From HyVt-560 sp964577195 (lineage in GTDB: Bacteria; Pseudomonadota; Gammaproteobacteria; UWMA-0217): DNA of 6,441 nucleotides. The stretch's first letter is position 1, and every line of letters begins with the position of its first letter. The position numbers and the translations under genes are program-made. A model generated the notes under the pieces. It was not told the DNA's origin and did no database searches. It saw only the letters and a list, made by a program, of their open reading frames with translations. Where the stretch lies: NCBI GenBank assembly GCA_964577195.1, contig CAZNYF010000160.1, positions 1-6,441 of the forward strand, in the 5' to 3' direction. Shown here one piece after another: positions 1-6,424 of the stretch.

Positions 1-1
1 A

Positions 2-3000
2 TTAGGGAATAGGAACTAAAATTCCGGGTTCGAGACCATTCGATCCCGGCAACGCTGGAGACCAGGCTCCATCCCAAGCGGGTAAGTTCTCACCGGGTTC
101 AATAACTTCGTAGCTTCCGGTTCCTGGATAGGAGAACAGTTGGTTGTGCAAGTAATTAGCTGCCTGTGCTTCGTTAAGAGTGCAGCCATTCGCGCAGCTT
201 CCGTCATTGGTACGGACGCGAAGACCATCAAAATCCATAGCTTGGGCAGTTGGGTTTCCGATCATATTCCAGAGAACCGTATCTGAACTAGCGATGGGGA
301 TCTCAAAACACCCATTAGGGTTATTGCAGGCAGTGCTGCTAACAGTTGTGACAGGGGAGCTTCCAGGCGGCATCTCAATTTCTACTGCTTCGCCCGTTAA
401 TTGGATAATCCAATAACCTGTGCCGGGTGTTAGTTCGCCCGTTTCACCAACATTCACATAATCTCCGCCAGGCTCGTAAGTAAATACGGACCATGATGTG
501 CCGTAATCCAAAATGGGTAAATAATCGCCAAACAGGTGTGTGACGGTGTTGTTAGCACCTGGGTCAGCGGGTAGTGAAATCATTCTCCAGATATCGGTCT
601 CTAGCTGAAACACAGGAATACTTTCGGTGGCTTCCACGATGATTGTGATGCTATCTGTGCTGATTGCGCCATCATCATCCGTGGCTGTTAGTTGAAAAGT
701 GAGCGTTTCATCTGATTCAACATCAGGTGCTGTGAACGAGGCATCGGCAGTATCTGCGTTGTTTAATGTCACGCTGGCTCCGCTTATTTGTACCCAGGCA
801 TAGCTTGTAATACTGCCGTCAGAGTCGGTTGCGATTCCAGAGAGTTGCACTGCACTGGCTTCTTCTACAGTTTGGTCATCGCCCGCATTTACAATGGGCG
901 CGGCATTATCTCCATTCGCATTGTCTCCTAAATATGGCACAGCAGCGGTACCAGCCAGCAAAGCCAACGGTGCGATTCCGGTGGATACTTGGCGATTGGG
1001 TTCATCCACTGCCAGTGCAGCTAATAATTCTTCAGACAAGGCATCGTCAGGACGTTGAAAGCGCAGGTAATCAACACGCGCGATCAAATCAGGGTTGGGT
1101 GAATCAAAATCAATTACGCTGTAATTATGAAAAAAACTACCGGCTTCATTGTTGTAGCGATTAACTCGATCCCAATCGGTGTAAGTGGTAATACCTATTT
1201 GTAAGGTGTCGCCAAAATCCGGTCGGATGTAGCGATTTTCAATCACCCAATCACCACCTGGATGGCGACGCATCACCACCACTGTCTGGCCAACGCGGAT
1301 GAATTGTAGCCATACCTCTTCAGCACCTGCTCCGGGTATGCCTCGGTTCGAATAATAGAGGTTTGAATCGCTGTCTACTGTGGATTTAACTTCGTAGGCT
1401 CGTTGTCCTGGGCTACCTGCGGAACCGTAGGATAAGAAAATATAGTTTTCTGAATTGGGTCGCCAGTCGCTATTACCGCTATTGTCAGGATCGAATGCTC
1501 CCGATGCAGGCTCGACAGCTGGATTGGGGAATGTGTCATCAGGTGCGCCGTGAGTAAAACCAGTCGCGTCGCGAACCATAATCCCCGCCAGAGAAAATCG
1601 GCGGTTTGGTGTTTCATTGGGGTCTGCGGGGTTGTGTCGACTATTCACCCTGATATGTGCAGTTGCGATGAAATCCCCGGTAATCTCTTTAAACGTCAGC
1701 ACTCCACGCAAGTTATCAAACCAGGACGATGAATACGGCATCATGCGCATTTCCCCAGAGGAGTCAGCATCTACTGACCAGTCTTCAAGCTGATCTGCTC
1801 CCCAGCCTTCTTGCTGATAAATACGACTCCAGTTGTTAATGCTGGCGGCGTCGTCGAACTCATCACTAAGATTGCCTATGGGTGCATTGCCGATCCAGTC
1901 GGGATCACAGCGATCACCGATACCATCGTCATCTTCATCATTCTGGTCATTGAAATCGACGGGGCAGTTATCGACATCGTTTTTAAATCCATCGCCATCC
2001 TGATCAAGATCGCAGACATCGCCGCGACCATCTTGATCTTTATCGGCTTGTAGTGCATTGGCTACCGCGGGGCAATTATCGGCAGTACCGAATCGACCAT
2101 CTTCATCAAGATCGAGGTTTGTACAATCGTCATATCCTGAACGAATCCAAGCATTGACAGTGCTGACATCATATTCATTCCGCCAATGAAATTTGCCCTG
2201 TTGTTTAATTTCGGCGATAAATGAATCAATAGAAGCTGGATAGCCCAAACGGGCTTGATAGCTTTCGATGTTACGGGTAGGTTCGCAAAACCCTGTTTGG
2301 GTGTTGGTTGCGCCGGTTTCTCCCGTTTGTCCGATCCAGTTTGAGAAACCGAGATCAGCACCACCGAGTTCAAACCATTCGGCAGCAGATCGGCTTGTGT
2401 AATAGTTGTTATCTGCAAAGGTAAAATTGGATGTGTTCGCATCACTACCCCTTGCCAGCAAAGACCCGAATTCCGATGCGTCGATGCGGTTACGCTGCAC
2501 ATCGATATTCAGTTTTTCTGAATTAAGCCCAAGGTTAAACAGGTTATGGTTGCTACCTGAACCGTTAATACCGTGAATAATATTGTCGAGCACCGACACA
2601 TCTCTACTGGGGCCATCAAGATAGAGGGCAAATGTGTTGTTGACTGCCTCGCTCTCATTGTGCAGAAAATGGTTGTTGCGTATCTCACCGCCATTCAGAC
2701 CATCCAACCACATCCCCCAACCCAGTGTCCGGCCCGTCGGTTGTGAGTTTCCAAAGTTCAGCAACACATTGTTGGTGATTTCGACATTGGCAAAACGATG
2801 GGGAGCGTAATCTTCAAAATTGAAGCCCATCGAAATACCTACCTCGTTGTCTAGATACAGATTATTATCAATGACGTAATTGGCGACATCGTCTAGCTCG
2901 CCGGAGGTGAATTTACTGCCCAGACTTGAGCCGCGCATCAAGGCGTTTCCCCGATACAGCATATTTCTCATGCCTAAAAAATAGGTATTGTGATTAAAAA

Positions 3001-3892
3001 TTGTCGCCTGACCAACCGCTGCACTACCATTCGATTGAAGCAACCATCCGTTGTGATCCATGATATTGCCTTCAAAGACTAGGTTGTCTATGACACCCGC
3101 ACCGAGACCCTGTGAATGGGAGCCACCTGGAGAGTAATTGTGCTCAAAAATATTGCGCCGAATATGGATATTCACCGGTCTTGCAGCCCCTGATACAGTG
3201 GAATCAGCGTAGTAGCGAAAGGCACAGTTCTCAATCAGAATGTCATTGCCGGGCAGTCCTGCTTGTCGATACAGGTCAATGGCATCCGCACCTTCATGGT
3301 TAATAAAGTCTATGGAATCCGGGTTGCGAGTATGTGCATAAAAATCCAGACCAATAATAGAAAAGAATTGAAACGTGTTAGTTGGCTGAATTGCGTGTTG
3401 CGTACCCGTGTTCATCAGCGGGCGTTGGGTACTGTCACCATAACTACTAATAACGAAAGGCTCGGTGGCAGAGCGTCCATATCGGACAGCCACGTTTTCA
3501 GTGAAAGTATCACCACGTTTTAGTAAAATCCAATCTGCTGTGTTGTCATTAGTTTTGGCTAATGCGGCGGCGAAGGATTTTAGCGAAGTACTGGGAGAGA
3601 GTCCGGTGTTACTGTCATTGCCATCGGAGTCGCTAACGTAATAAATGGTGGTGTCTGCAGCGGGTTCGATGACTGTCCAGCCATTTTCGATAGTACCTGT
3701 GAGCAAACCACCTTCACTGTCATCGTTTGCTTCTGTACAACCTAAGTCGAATTGCCAGTCGATTAGGCCATCAGCATCGTTGTCGATACCATCATTGCAT
3801 TGAGCTGCGCTGGCAGAATGAGTAAGAAACAATCCTAAGCTGATGCTGAAAAATAGAGTTTGCAGAACCATGTTTAGTGATTTGAACAACAT
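2..3892 (-). CDS. Secreted multidomain parallel beta-helix protein with thrombospondin type 3, PKD and duplicated C-terminal domains
   Basis: Complete 1296-residue protein; the TAA stop is at 4-2. The ATG at 3892 is chosen because a full AAGGAGG lies 8 nt upstream and it gives a clean Sec signal peptide (residues 1 to about 29/30, ending ASA-A or SAA-Q). Visible order: Cys/Asp calcium-type motif (32-52); right-handed parallel beta-helix (about 80-500) opening with YYVSDSDGND and showing at least 11 coils with Asn at the turn (N222, 247, 276, 302, 316, 344, 375, 407, 437, 468, 496); thrombospondin type 3 repeats (590-664); a beta-sandwich of concanavalin/DUF1349-like appearance (about 675-946); hydrophobic linker (972-989); PKD/Ig-like domain (about 998-1090); C-terminal domain in two related halves (1100-1296). 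Such beta-helices are typical of polysaccharide lyases, epimerases and adhesins. The substrate and even enzymatic activity are not assignable by eye. It is exported; Q31 before C32 argues against a lipoprotein. No autotransporter barrel, PEP-CTERM or sortase signal is seen at the C terminus, so release or surface retention through the C-terminal domain is an inference. Preceded by its own apparent CRP-type promoter. Confidence 0.9.
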   Translation of the reverse strand: MLFKSLNMVLQTLFFSISLGLFLTHSASAAQCNDGIDNDADGLIDWQFDLGCTEANDDSEGGLLTGTIENGWTVIEPAADTTIYYVSDSDGNDSNTGLSPSTSLKSFAAALAKTNDNTADWILLKRGDTFTENVAVRYGRSATEPFVISSYGDSTQRPLMNTGTQHAIQPTNTFQFFSIIGLDFYAHTRNPDSIDFINHEGADAIDLYRQAGLPGNDILIENCAFRYYADSTVSGAARPVNIHIRRNIFEHNYSPGGSHSQGLGAGVIDNLVFEGNIMDHNGWLLQSNGSAAVGQATIFNHNTYFLGMRNMLYRGNALMRGSSLGSKFTSGELDDVANYVIDNNLYLDNEVGISMGFNFEDYAPHRFANVEITNNVLLNFGNSQPTGRTLGWGMWLDGLNGGEIRNNHFLHNESEAVNNTFALYLDGPSRDVSVLDNIIHGINGSGSNHNLFNLGLNSEKLNIDVQRNRIDASEFGSLLARGSDANTSNFTFADNNYYTSRSAAEWFELGGADLGFSNWIGQTGETGATNTQTGFCEPTRNIESYQARLGYPASIDSFIAEIKQQGKFHWRNEYDVSTVNAWIRSGYDDCTNLDLDEDGRFGTADNCPAVANALQADKDQDGRGDVCDLDQDGDGFKNDVDNCPVDFNDQNDEDDDGIGDRCDPDWIGNAPIGNLSDEFDDAASINNWSRIYQQEGWGADQLEDWSVDADSSGEMRMMPYSSSWFDNLRGVLTFKEITGDFIATAHIRVNSRHNPADPNETPNRRFSLAGIMVRDATGFTHGAPDDTFPNPAVEPASGAFDPDNSGNSDWRPNSENYIFLSYGSAGSPGQRAYEVKSTVDSDSNLYYSNRGIPGAGAEEVWLQFIRVGQTVVVMRRHPGGDWVIENRYIRPDFGDTLQIGITTYTDWDRVNRYNNEAGSFFHNYSVIDFDSPNPDLIARVDYLRFQRPDDALSEELLAALAVDEPNRQVSTGIAPLALLAGTAAVPYLGDNANGDNAAPIVNAGDDQTVEEASAVQLSGIATDSDGSITSYAWVQISGASVTLNNADTADASFTAPDVESDETLTFQLTATDDDGAISTDSITIIVEATESIPVFQLETDIWRMISLPADPGANNTVTHLFGDYLPILDYGTSWSVFTYEPGGDYVNVGETGELTPGTGYWIIQLTGEAVEIEMPPGSSPVTTVSSTACNNPNGCFEIPIASSDTVLWNMIGNPTAQAMDFDGLRVRTNDGSCANGCTLNEAQAANYLHNQLFSYPGTGSYEVIEPGENLPAWDGAWSPALPGSNGLEPGILVPIP
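5..592 (-). repeat. Two-fold related halves of the C-terminal domain of the secreted protein (residues about 1100-1296)
   Basis: Two copies of one pattern can be aligned by eye. Copy A: WRMISLP (1102-1108), then VFTYEPGGDYVNVGETGE and GTGYWI (to 1162). Copy B: WNMIGNP (1208-1214), then LFSYPGTGSYEVIEPGE and WDGAW (to 1277). Both read W-x-M-I-x-x-P, an aromatic-Y-PG-x-x-x-Y-x-V-x-E-x-GE block, then a G-x-W-type ending. Each half carries a short Cys pair (C1189/C1195 and C1233/C1237) that could form small disulfide loops. The protein ends with PGILVPIP. I do not recognise a named family. A C-terminal position after a PKD domain suggests a surface-retention, secretion or glycan-contact module, but this is inference. 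Confidence 0.55.
1901..2125 (-). repeat. Thrombospondin type 3 repeats within the secreted protein (residues 590-664)
   Basis: About three calcium-binding units of the D-x-D-x-DG-x-x-D-x-x-D-N-C-P type are visible: DLDEDGRFGTADNCP, then DKDQDGRGDVCD / DLDQDGDGFKNDVDNCP, then DEDDDGIGDRCD. Cysteines at 590, 607, 627, 643 and 662 follow the usual spacing. In this family the Asp side chains wrap calcium ions and form a stiff spacer. Here the segment separates the beta-helix from the following beta-sandwich. The underlying DNA is also mildly repetitive (recurrent GATC/ATCTTGATC words), as expected from the repeated codons. Confidence 0.9.
3737..3799 (-). other. N-terminal Cys-bracketed calcium-type motif of the secreted protein (residues 32-52)
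   Basis: Immediately after the signal peptide the protein reads C-N-DG-I-DND-A-DG-L-ID, then GC at 51-52, followed by an acidic tail (NDDSE). This C-x-DG-x-DND-x-DG-x-ID...GC pattern recurs in large exported bacterial proteins, and the Asp spacing resembles EF-hand/dockerin-like calcium loops. C32 and C52 probably form a disulfide once exported. Calcium binding is inferred from the Asp pattern, not shown. Confidence 0.7.
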
Positions 3893-3900
3893 GATGCCAG

Positions 3901-3907
3901 CCTCCTT
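3901..3907 (-). promoter_or_regulatory. Shine-Dalgarno of the secreted protein gene
   Basis: The minus strand reads AAGGAGG, a seven-base match to the anti-Shine-Dalgarno, with 8 nt to the ATG at 3892. This fixes the start over the internal Met at residue 8, and predicts efficient translation. Confidence 0.9.
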
Positions 3908-3932
3908 GTAAACAAATGTTTCCTAGTGAGCT

Positions 3933-3961
3933 ATTAGAGCATACTGCCAATATCTAAAATG
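3933..3961 (-). promoter_or_regulatory. Extended -10 promoter for the secreted protein gene
   Basis: The minus strand has TGC followed directly by TCTAAT (3941-3933), an extended -10 with 5 of 6 matches to TATAAT. The expected transcription start is about 3926, giving a leader of about 34 nt that contains the Shine-Dalgarno. The hexamer 17 bp further upstream (CATTTT, 3961-3956) is a poor -35, which fits a promoter that needs an activator. An alternative -35-like TTGGCA (3950-3945) has no good -10 at 16-18 bp. Confidence 0.5.
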
Positions 3962-3978
3962 TGATGGGCATCACGTGG
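3957..3978 (-). promoter_or_regulatory. Putative CRP/Vfr (cAMP receptor protein) binding site
   Basis: Read on the plus strand, the core is TGTGA-TGGGCA-TCACG, 9 of 10 conserved bases of the TGTGA-N6-TCACA consensus. The left arm AAATGTGAT equals the E. coli consensus arm, and GTGATG/CATCAC form a perfect inverted repeat. The centre (3967.5) is 41.5 bp upstream of the start site predicted from the -10 element at 3938-3933, the standard class II activator position. An FNR-type site (TTGAT-N4-ATCAA) is less likely because the diagnostic second base is G, not T. Confidence 0.6.
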
Positions 3979-4032
3979 ATATCAGTTCAAATTGACAATT
4001 CATAAAGTCTCGTTTTTAGGTCAAGAAATGTT

Positions 4033-6249
4033 TTACCCGGGCATTACAGAGGATTTATATTTATACGTAGATGCGGGTTGGAAAAAATCTCCTTGGCCGT
4101 AGTCAATTCCCAGGTCTTTGAGGGCGAAAAACTGATCAGCATTTTGCACATTCATGGCGATGACTTTCATGTTTTCCTGATGCGCTCTGGTGGTAATGGA
4201 ACCGATACTTTTGCCCGCTTTTTTATTGCTATCCGCTTGTTGAGTTAGATGTTCTTCCAGAATGAGATAGCTGGGTTTTACAAACTGAATGGCTGGAAAT
4301 GGATCAGAGAATTCACTGGACTGATTGATTGCGAATTTAAATCCTAGCGGTTCGAGTGTCGCGATCAATAATTTTGCTGGTTGCAAATTATCGAGTAGTG
4401 ATTTCATTCCAAATTGAATAATAATATTTGAATCACTCGCATTAAGCGCGCTGATATTTTGTCCCAACCAATTGGTTTTAGACTGGGTGAATAGCGTTTC
4501 GCTGGAGAGTTGGATAAATAGTTCTGGCTTGGGCGTATCAGGAAATTGTGCTTGAAATTGCCGCTGGAAATTTTCGATTATCCATTGATCCAGTTTGAGA
4601 ATGAAGCCGCTTCGTTTGGCGCTCCTCAAAAACTCTCGCTCGTGGATGTCGCCGTTGTGACTGGTGGCAATACTCATTGAAACCGAGAATCGATCCCGGT
4701 TGTCGCCATCAACTGGAATGATGGGTCTGAAATTTAGTCTCAGGCGGTTTTCAGACAGTGCGGATTTAAGTTGTGCTGTCCAGTTAGCATCAATGCTGGA
4801 ACGGGTCTCGGAAATTTGCCGTTGTTTGGTTTCTTTGACAAGCGCATGAGGAGGCGGAATGGCTTGTTCCTGGCGGTTGAGCTTATCGAGATGTTTTAAC
4901 GCTTCGGTGCGTGTTGAAGTCGCTTGCCGTTGTTTTTGTTCGGTTTTGTTCTCTGTTCTATTCTTTATTTTATTCTCTATGCCCAATTCACTTGATTTAG
5001 TGGGTTCTGGCTGCAGATTATTTGCTGCTAAAGTGAGCATTTCAAAGGCGCTACTATCGTTTAGGGTGGCGCTACCCGCAATGAGTTTACACTTGGCTTT
5101 CTGATTTTCAGCGTAGAACTCTTGTTCATTTAGCGTATCTACCAGCCGCGAAATAAACGCATTTAGCGAATCGATATCCGTAGAGTTAATCAATAGCCCG
5201 AACGTCGATTGGTCGTAGCGGCAGAGTAAATCATCAACAGAAATGTGCGACTTAATGCCTCTGCCCACATCCGCATAGAGACTATCGACTTCTGACAGGC
5301 CAATTTGCGCGGCAAGTTCGGTGTAGTTTTCAATTGCAATGAGTACTACGGCTTGATGAATGGCAGTGACGGAATCTTCTGCGTCAGTATTGGGGGCGGC
5401 TTTCTCGATTTGATGAATAAAATGGGTGCGGCTGTAAAGCCCGCTGGTGACATCAAACAAAACCAGGTGATCGAGATGTTTGGAAATTTCATCTTCCTCG
5501 ATCTGCTCGTGCTGACTGAAGATGACTTGTATGCAGGACATCCCGTCAAAAATGACTTGTGAGCATTTGAGTTGCCGAGCGTCATGTTCGTCCAGGTGGA
5601 TTTCCAATGACTGGGTATCGAGTTCATTTTTTTGTGATTTTAAGAGAGATTTAACCGCCAGTTGTTCAGATTCGGGCAACAGATCCATCATTGGAATGGT
5701 ATTGATATCGTCTTCCAGAGAGAGATTGAACAGGCGGTAATAAGCTAGATTGGCAAACACGTGAATACCGTCGTGGATATAAGCCAGAGGTTGCTCGAAT
5801 TCGTTCATTAACTTGTGATAACGCGTTTCAAGCTCAGAATATGAAGTTTTGAATTTCTCCAATTCGCAATCGGAAATTTGCGCATCTAACTCGCGTTCAA
5901 TAACTTGTGTGAGATGGCGTGTCGCCCCCGTTTCTACCAAATCGGCAGCACCCAGCAGCAGGTACTCGGGCACTTGCTCGGCAATTCTTTCGCCGATACA
6001 GATAACAGGCGGGGCTAATACGACTCGCTGGGTTTCACGGACGCACTCTTCGAGCGGAATCAGTCGATTCGGCAAGCACAGCAGAACAACATCCTGACCA
6101 CTGGTTTTTGCGATAGCAGAGCGTAAAGTGGCAGCATCGGTGACATGCTCGACTTTCAAGGAGAAGCCGGTAGATTGTAAATCCTCGCTGAGGTTTTTTA
6201 CCTGATCATCGCTATCGCAAATCAGGATAACACGCAGATTTCTAGCCAT
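4033..6249 (-). CDS. FimX-like REC-PAS-GGDEF-EAL scaffold protein with degenerate signature motifs
   Basis: Complete 738-residue cytoplasmic protein without signal peptide or membrane segment. Domains by eye: pseudo-receiver (about 5-115), helical/coiled-coil linker (115-152), PAS (about 150-245, with AYIHDGIHVFAN typical of FimX-type proteins), GGDEF (about 260-415, opening D-V-T-S-G-L-Y-S-R), a Lys/Gln/Glu-rich linker (415-490) and EAL (about 490-730, ending GIDYGQGDFF). Pseudomonas FimX, of similar length and the same order, binds c-di-GMP through a non-catalytic EAL domain and directs type IV pilus assembly. Here decay is more complete: C58 sits at the phospho-Asp position, DQSTF (346-350) replaces GGDEF, the Arg of the RxxD inhibitory site is absent, and the EAL Glu and other acidic metal ligands are replaced (S522, Q580, Q612, N642/Q643, M699). 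Neither cyclase nor phosphodiesterase activity is expected. An in-frame TAA directly before the ATG rules out a longer form; no clear Shine-Dalgarno is present. Orthology to fimX itself is likely but unproven, so no symbol is given. Confidence 0.85.
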   Translation of the reverse strand: MARNLRVILICDSDDQVKNLSEDLQSTGFSLKVEHVTDAATLRSAIAKTSGQDVVLLCLPNRLIPLEECVRETQRVVLAPPVICIGERIAEQVPEYLLLGAADLVETGATRHLTQVIERELDAQISDCELEKFKTSYSELETRYHKLMNEFEQPLAYIHDGIHVFANLAYYRLFNLSLEDDINTIPMMDLLPESEQLAVKSLLKSQKNELDTQSLEIHLDEHDARQLKCSQVIFDGMSCIQVIFSQHEQIEEDEISKHLDHLVLFDVTSGLYSRTHFIHQIEKAAPNTDAEDSVTAIHQAVVLIAIENYTELAAQIGLSEVDSLYADVGRGIKSHISVDDLLCRYDQSTFGLLINSTDIDSLNAFISRLVDTLNEQEFYAENQKAKCKLIAGSATLNDSSAFEMLTLAANNLQPEPTKSSELGIENKIKNRTENKTEQKQRQATSTRTEALKHLDKLNRQEQAIPPPHALVKETKQRQISETRSSIDANWTAQLKSALSENRLRLNFRPIIPVDGDNRDRFSVSMSIATSHNGDIHEREFLRSAKRSGFILKLDQWIIENFQRQFQAQFPDTPKPELFIQLSSETLFTQSKTNWLGQNISALNASDSNIIIQFGMKSLLDNLQPAKLLIATLEPLGFKFAINQSSEFSDPFPAIQFVKPSYLILEEHLTQQADSNKKAGKSIGSITTRAHQENMKVIAMNVQNADQFFALKDLGIDYGQGDFFQPASTYKYKSSVMPG
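4930..4977 (-). repeat. Four imperfect 12-bp tandem repeats in the linker of the FimX-like gene
   Basis: In the coding direction the DNA divides into GAGAATAAAATA, AAGAATAGAACA, GAGAACAAAACC and GAACAAAAACAA. These encode the tetrapeptides ENKI, KNRT, ENKT and EQKQ (residues 425-440), pattern [E/K]-[N/Q]-[K/R]-x. The segment is A-rich on the coding strand, unlike the flanking domains, and sits in the low-complexity linker between the GGDEF and EAL domains, where length change would preserve the frame. Confidence 0.65.
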
Positions 6250-6270
6250 TTAGAGAGTGATTCGGCAACA

Positions 6271-6293
6271 CTCGTCCTGACGCGAGAAAGCGT
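6271..6293 (-). other. Two overlapping small inverted repeats in the leader of the FimX-like gene
   Basis: Two possible stems share bases and so exclude each other: ACGC (6280-6283) with GCGT (6290-6293) around a 6-base loop, and CTCG (6271-6274) with CGAG (6283-6286) around an 8-base loop. They lie 20-45 nt before a start codon that lacks a recognisable Shine-Dalgarno. Stems are only 4 bp, so the structure is weak evidence; no known riboswitch (including c-di-GMP types) is recognised. Confidence 0.2.
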
Positions 6294-6322
6294 GCAGGGG
6301 TAGTGTTTGCAAAATAACAGTT

Positions 6323-6350
6323 ATCATAGGGGTATTAGACAGAATGTGAA
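6323..6350 (-). promoter_or_regulatory. Possible sigma70 promoter of the FimX-like gene
   Basis: On the minus strand TTCACA (6350-6345, 5 of 6 to TTGACA) is followed after 16 bp by TATGAT (6328-6323, 5 of 6 to TATAAT). The predicted start is about 6316, leaving a leader of about 67 nt before the ATG at 6249. A second -10-like TCTAAT nearby lacks a good -35. Matches are moderate and unverified. Confidence 0.4.
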
Positions 6351-6373
6351 GCGATTGGGCGTAGGCGTAGATC

Positions 6374-6424
6374 ACAGAGTTTCACAGAAATTGAAGATTT
6401 CAGGTGATTTTTACAGAAATTTGA
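6374..6424. repeat. Short direct repeats upstream of the FimX-like gene
   Basis: The word ACAGA occurs at 6374, 6384 and 6413 on the plus strand. The last two are extended to TTTCACAGAAATTGA-like and TTTTACAGAAATTTGA-like copies sharing ACAGAAATT, 29 bp apart. Spacings of 10 and 29 bp are close to one and three helical turns, and the set lies just upstream of the proposed -35. A regulator site is possible, but in A/T-rich DNA such words also arise by chance. Confidence 0.25.

Noticed and set aside
2..10. Possibility that the large gene is cut by the window edge
   Set aside because: A TAA stop is read at 4-2 in frame, so the protein is complete.
1811..2053. Plus-strand open frame opposite the thrombospondin repeats, rich in Ile/Ala/Asp
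   Set aside because: It mirrors the repeated Asp codons (GAT read as ATC) of the minus-strand gene; no Shine-Dalgarno and no recognisable protein.
2062..2502. Minus-strand open frame of 146 codons in another frame of the large gene
   Set aside because: It lies entirely inside the well-supported 1296-residue gene; its translation has no domain-like character.
3795..3825. Lipoprotein signal (Cys at residue 32 just after the signal peptide)
   Set aside because: The residue before the Cys is Gln, not Gly/Ala/Ser, and the Cys belongs to the C-x-DG-x-DND motif paired with C52; a signal peptidase I site fits better.
3990..4000. Short palindrome AATTGACAATT as a possible terminator or operator after the FimX-like gene
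   Set aside because: The stem is 5 A/T-rich pairs around one base with no following T-run on the minus strand; too weak to call.
3992..4020. Plus-strand TTGACA that looks like a -35 element
   Set aside because: The hexamer 17 bp downstream (TTTAGG) is a poor -10 and no plus-strand gene follows.
4859..5104. Plus-strand open frame with a hydrophobic, Cys/Phe-rich translation resembling a small membrane protein
   Set aside because: The hydrophobic run is the reverse reading of the A-rich Lys/Gln/Asn linker of the FimX-like gene; no ribosome binding site is visible.
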